Source: Hysterium pulicare CBS 123377
Lineage: Eukaryota > Ascomycota > Dothideomycetes > Hysteriales > Hysteriaceae
NCBI GenBank assembly: GCA_000467715.1
Contig: AJFK01001090.1
Coordinates: forward strand, 62,001 to 126,000
Length of the DNA stretch: 64,000 nucleotides
Direction: 5' to 3'
The notes beneath the pieces were generated by a model. That model was not told the DNA's origin and made no database searches. It saw nothing but the letters and a program-made list of their open reading frames with translations. The stretch's first letter is position 1. Each line of letters opens with the position of its first letter. The position numbers and the translations under genes were made by a program. Shown here piece by piece: positions 60,850-64,000 of the stretch.

Positions 60850-61781
60850 TTATCGCAGACCTCGCGATAACCATCTGTCCCACCAGTTCCGCACGGCAAG
60901 AATACTATCTCGACCATCGTTATGTCCGTCCTGCCCGGCAGGGTCTCCTAGAATGGCGGAGAAGAACCAAAAGCATGCTGCTGTCCATGCGGCAGCTGCG
61001 ACACCCATTGCGACGAACGGAGAGACGAGGTGTATGACGAGGAGCATAGGAGTGCTGTAGCTTGTGGCGGAAGAATAAGAGTATATCATGGCGAGTTGTA
61101 GGTTGAGTGGAGGTGCCAAGAAGGTTATCAGTTGTTCACGGAACGGTGGTCTGGTGCTGCAGAGGCGGATAGGTTGGAGCAATGTGACGATTGCGAGGGA
61201 TATAAATGTCCAGAAGGTAATCACGAAGGAGAGTAGGGCACAAGGGCCAGAGAGATAGATCTGGTCACTTTTGTTAGCACGTAGATCGCACTTGGGAAAT
61301 GCTTATTGCATACCAGTAGCTCCACAGCTTTGTTCTCCGGCACAGTATCATTATCATCTCCGTGCTCGTATAAAGTGGTTGTGGCATCTGGTATTGATGT
61401 TGAGGCACGAGTGGCAGACCTCGGACTACGTACGGAGATACTCTGCTTTTCGAGATCCAAGTGTGCTCTCGGCGGATACGTGAGATTTATTTGTGAGGCT
61501 TCTTGTATCTCAAGTCTTCTCCTTCTGTCGTGTTTGCGGGCGGAGGAGGTGGTCGAGCTAGGGCTTGGCGGAGAGGAGACTTTCGGCGAAAACGGATGCG
61601 ATATCACCGAATCGCGACTTCGAATGGTGGTGTTCACATTTGGAGGTTGGTTTCGCTTGTAGTTGGCCTTCTCAGATATTGATGAATGGAGATCATTGAG
61701 ACTCGCTTCACGACTGTGACGATGACTGTGGTCAGAGTACGAGCCTGGTGAAGTGGCTGGCGGCGGAGCTTTGACGTCCAT
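60850..61781 (-). CDS. Small multi-pass membrane protein, unknown
   Basis: Exons 61781-61314 and 61260-60850 give 292 residues. The first exon codes a disordered, Ser/Pro/Arg-rich cytoplasmic part (MDVKAPPPATSPGSYSDHSH, ARKHDRRRRLEIQEASQIN). The second carries about three to four hydrophobic helices: CALLSFVITFWTFISLAIVT, LITFLAPPLNLQLAMIYSYS, and a longer block starting PMLLVIHLVSPFVAMGVAAA. It ends in a charged tail (WWDRWLSRGLR). The intron after AVELL keeps frame. Relatives of this layout are common among fungal hypothetical proteins; I know no function. It may sit in the plasma membrane or an endomembrane. Confidence 0.7.
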
Positions 61782-62840
61782 TGTCGAAGCGGACACCTGC
61801 TGCTATGTGTTATTTCTCAACGACCGCAGACAGAGGCAGATGGTGTGGTGGTGGAATGGAGATGGCGGTCATGATATAGAAATGCCTCTTCCCTTAGGAG
61901 AGGCAAAGACAATGGTTACATAGCTACACGCTCTTGAAGTCTCTTGGATCGTCTTGGAGGTTCTTGGATTCTTGGCTCCTTGGCTTCGTCCGCCGAGCCA
62001 CTTGGCCAGCATATCCATCCAATGAAAGCCGGGCGCCGCGGCATCTCTTGTCGGTTTCTCATCTACGACAAGGCTGATGCTGAGGTTTGACAAGGAGGAC
62101 TACGCGGCACAGCTCCTGTGGGCATCCAACTGTGAAATCTGGACATCAGTCCTAAGTGCTTGGCCGCTTGGATTGCTGGAACGAACCTCAGCAAACATGC
62201 GCGATATACCGCAATGGTTGTCTTGTCGCTCTAGACGCTCGCCCAGAAGAGGTTGGATGATGTCGGCCAAGTGCGCGCAAAGCTGGTTGATGATACCTGT
62301 CGGAAGGCCATGGGAGGACAGAGTTTTTAATCAACTGTCTTGGATGGCCATCGCCCAGCCTCTGTTCCACCCGCTTGCGGACACAGATTGTATCGCCGCA
62401 TCTTGGCTTGTCCAAAAAGATGTGCGACGAATTCCTGGGACGTGACGGGAGGGGCGCCGAGAAAGTCTCTCTATCGCGTTGTGGCCAAGAGCCGTGGCTT
62501 GTCTATGAAATACTCCTGCGTAACCTGTAATTTATGAGGTTGGGGGCGGAATGACTGCACGTGACTCGTATGATCGGTCCGAATACCGACAAGGCTGAAG
62601 CACCAGCTTCACCACGGCTGCCTGAGTGCTGCCTTCCATTCACACAAGCATGTCTTAAACGCAAGGTATCATTGAAACGGCAGTCAATTTCATTTTCTCA
62701 TAGTTCATCTTTGTATCCTTCTATTCACTTTACATTCACTGCCTTGCGAAGCGCTTTTCTGAAAGTGTGTTTAGCCCTAACCCAGCCATCCACTTTCCAG
62801 GCCTCGTTCTCCTAGCTTCAAGCCGACCAGTATCTTTGCA
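61782..62840. other. Divergent intergenic region
   Basis: 1.06 kb between divergent starts. A minus-strand frame at 61869-62093 and a plus-strand frame at 62077-62445 show no family I know. The last 150 bases before 62841 are a pyrimidine-rich leader. Confidence 0.4.
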
Positions 62841-64000
62841 ATGACAAAGAATGCCGTTCAGCCCAATTTCATAGGCACTTTACGTCAAACAATGGATAAA
62901 GTCTCCACATATGGAGAGCGGGCACGAAAAGCTGCTTTTGCCTTGACAACTATCAACCATGCAACAACCAAAACAGATTGTGTTGTAGCTGGGGTAGCTA
63001 ATAGGCTCTTCTCGATCTCTGTCATGTGTAGTCTTATGAAGGACTTTTCTTTTGAGGGCTATTCCGACAACGAGAGTAACTTTCCTCTTTATAAACCAAA
63101 TGTTGTGGAAAGCGCACTGAAGTGTCTCGAGTCTTGTTCTTCTGTGATTAGCAAGATAGAGTCTTGTGCAAGTGATACAGATCAATGGTTTGATTCCGAG
63201 CAAAAAAACTCTGCGCCCACCGATTCCTTATCCACCAGTGATAAAAGCTGGTCCACTTTGACCACATGTCTTCACAATCTTCGTGCTATTGTCAGCGCTG
63301 CGAGGATCGAACAGCTCCATGGAATCACCACTAAGTGAGTATATAATGGTCAAATTATTGGGTGAGAAGTGCTGACGTTGTCACCAGGAAAAGCACGACT
63401 GAAAAACGCGAGCTTCGCCGTCTGGATAACGCAATGAATCACCCTATTTTCAAAGATTCACTGAACCTGCTTACCACGACACCCATAATTCCCTCTCCTC
63501 CTCTGTCATATCCAGACACCCGCCAACCCGATAAAGCTGCGACCGGCTCTACTACTTATTCTGGAAAGGCATTCCTGGAGCTTCAGCATCCACGCGGATT
63601 TCGAGGAAGATACGGACACCCGGACTACCCGTTTCTGTTCAAACAAGTAGACGTGCGTCTTGAGCCTCCAGATTCTGAACTACGCTTCAACAAAAGCTTC
63701 GAAGAGTCTGAACTAGAGAGATATAACCAGAGGTTTGTTAACTCAATTACATTTGTTGGCATCTTCCGCTAATCATTGCTAGCTTGGAAGGAAAATATCC
63801 GAATATCTCCGTCTTCGGCATCTGGCCTCCTGTGGGCATCGAAAAGAACTCAATACAAGACCGCCAGATTCAATCCATAATGACGGGCGGGGGCCGTTCC
63901 CCAACGCCATCATCTTCTACAGGCAATCCTCCAATCAATACACCTACAACTACCCGCGACAGCTCTCCCGCCATTCCGAAAATCAATGTCACAACACCGA
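62841..64000 (+). CDS. Unknown protein with helical fungal N-terminal domain (cut by the right edge)
   Basis: Exons 62841-63334, 63388-63732 and 63783 to beyond the edge; frame is kept across both introns, so at least about 350 residues. The first 165 residues are mostly helical (TMDKVSTYGERARKAAFALT, CVVAGVANRLFSISVMCSLM, NVVESALKCLESCSSVISKI). They recall the helical N-terminal domain found in front of fungal STAND and related proteins, but similarity is by style, not a firm match. The second and third exons are partly disordered with proline-rich stretches, plus RGFRGRYGHPDYPFLFKQV and NISVFGIWPPVGIEKNSIQD. No catalytic motif is visible within the window. Confidence 0.7.

Noticed and set aside
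1-64000. Transposons, tRNA genes and CRISPR arrays
   Set aside because: No transposase, reverse transcriptase, terminal repeats, tRNA-like folds or regularly spaced repeats were recognised on reading; a tRNA scan and repeat search would be decisive.

Overview
The window is nuclear DNA of a filamentous ascomycete. Genes are split by many short introns (about 45-190 bases) with GTAAGT/GTGAGT-like donors, and several products are fungus-specific: Zn2Cys6 proteins, a CFEM protein, a family 1 cellulose-binding module, a TauD/Soa1-type sulfonate gene pair and a PtaB-like co-regulator. Base composition and protein style suggest a leotiomycete (Helotiales-like) fungus, but that placement is an inference. 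No transposon, LTR element, CRISPR array, rRNA or tRNA gene was recognised.

Layout. 1-11332 (-): most of a giant HUWE1/Tom1-type HECT ubiquitin ligase, cut by the left edge. 12521-12901 (-): BLOC-1 subunit 1-like coiled coil. 14472-15850 (+): secreted CBM1-GH5 mannanase. 16564-19503 (-): six-exon nuclear protein with a GHKL-type ATPase fold. 20548-21618 (+): histidine phosphatase ending in a PIP-box-like motif. 21619-23978: gene-poor stretch. 23979-26084 (+): DHA2-type MFS transporter. 27085-28258 (+): Ala/Ser-rich GPI-anchored surface protein. 30424-32625 (+): protein with three tandem Zn2Cys6 modules. 33497-34966 (-) and 35911-37929 (+): divergent TauD/JLP1-type sulfonate dioxygenase and Dal5/Soa1-type anion permease. 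39208-41080 (-): V-ATPase subunit B. 43423-45951 (+): PtaB/LIM-binding co-regulator rich in glutamine. 47801-48856 (-): protein kinase with a disputed N terminus. 50846-51763 (-): CFEM GPI protein. 52720-54518 (-): ruined anthranilate synthase component I gene. 54963-56512 (+): acidic coiled-coil protein. 56846-58183 (-): O-methyltransferase. 58870-60020 (+): urease accessory protein UreG. 60850-61781 (-): small membrane protein. 62841 to the right edge (+): unknown protein with a helical N-terminal domain, cut by the edge.

Most neighbours are functionally unrelated housekeeping or surface genes, as usual in fungal genomes. The clear exception is the sulfonate pair, which shares one 944-base promoter holding CYS3/Met4-like palindromes and forms a plausible import-plus-desulfonation unit. 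The best candidates for undescribed biology are the nuclear GHKL protein, the triple-Zn2Cys6 protein and the PIP-box phosphatase. All exon borders given were found by hand from splice signals and reading-frame continuity; none was confirmed with transcripts.
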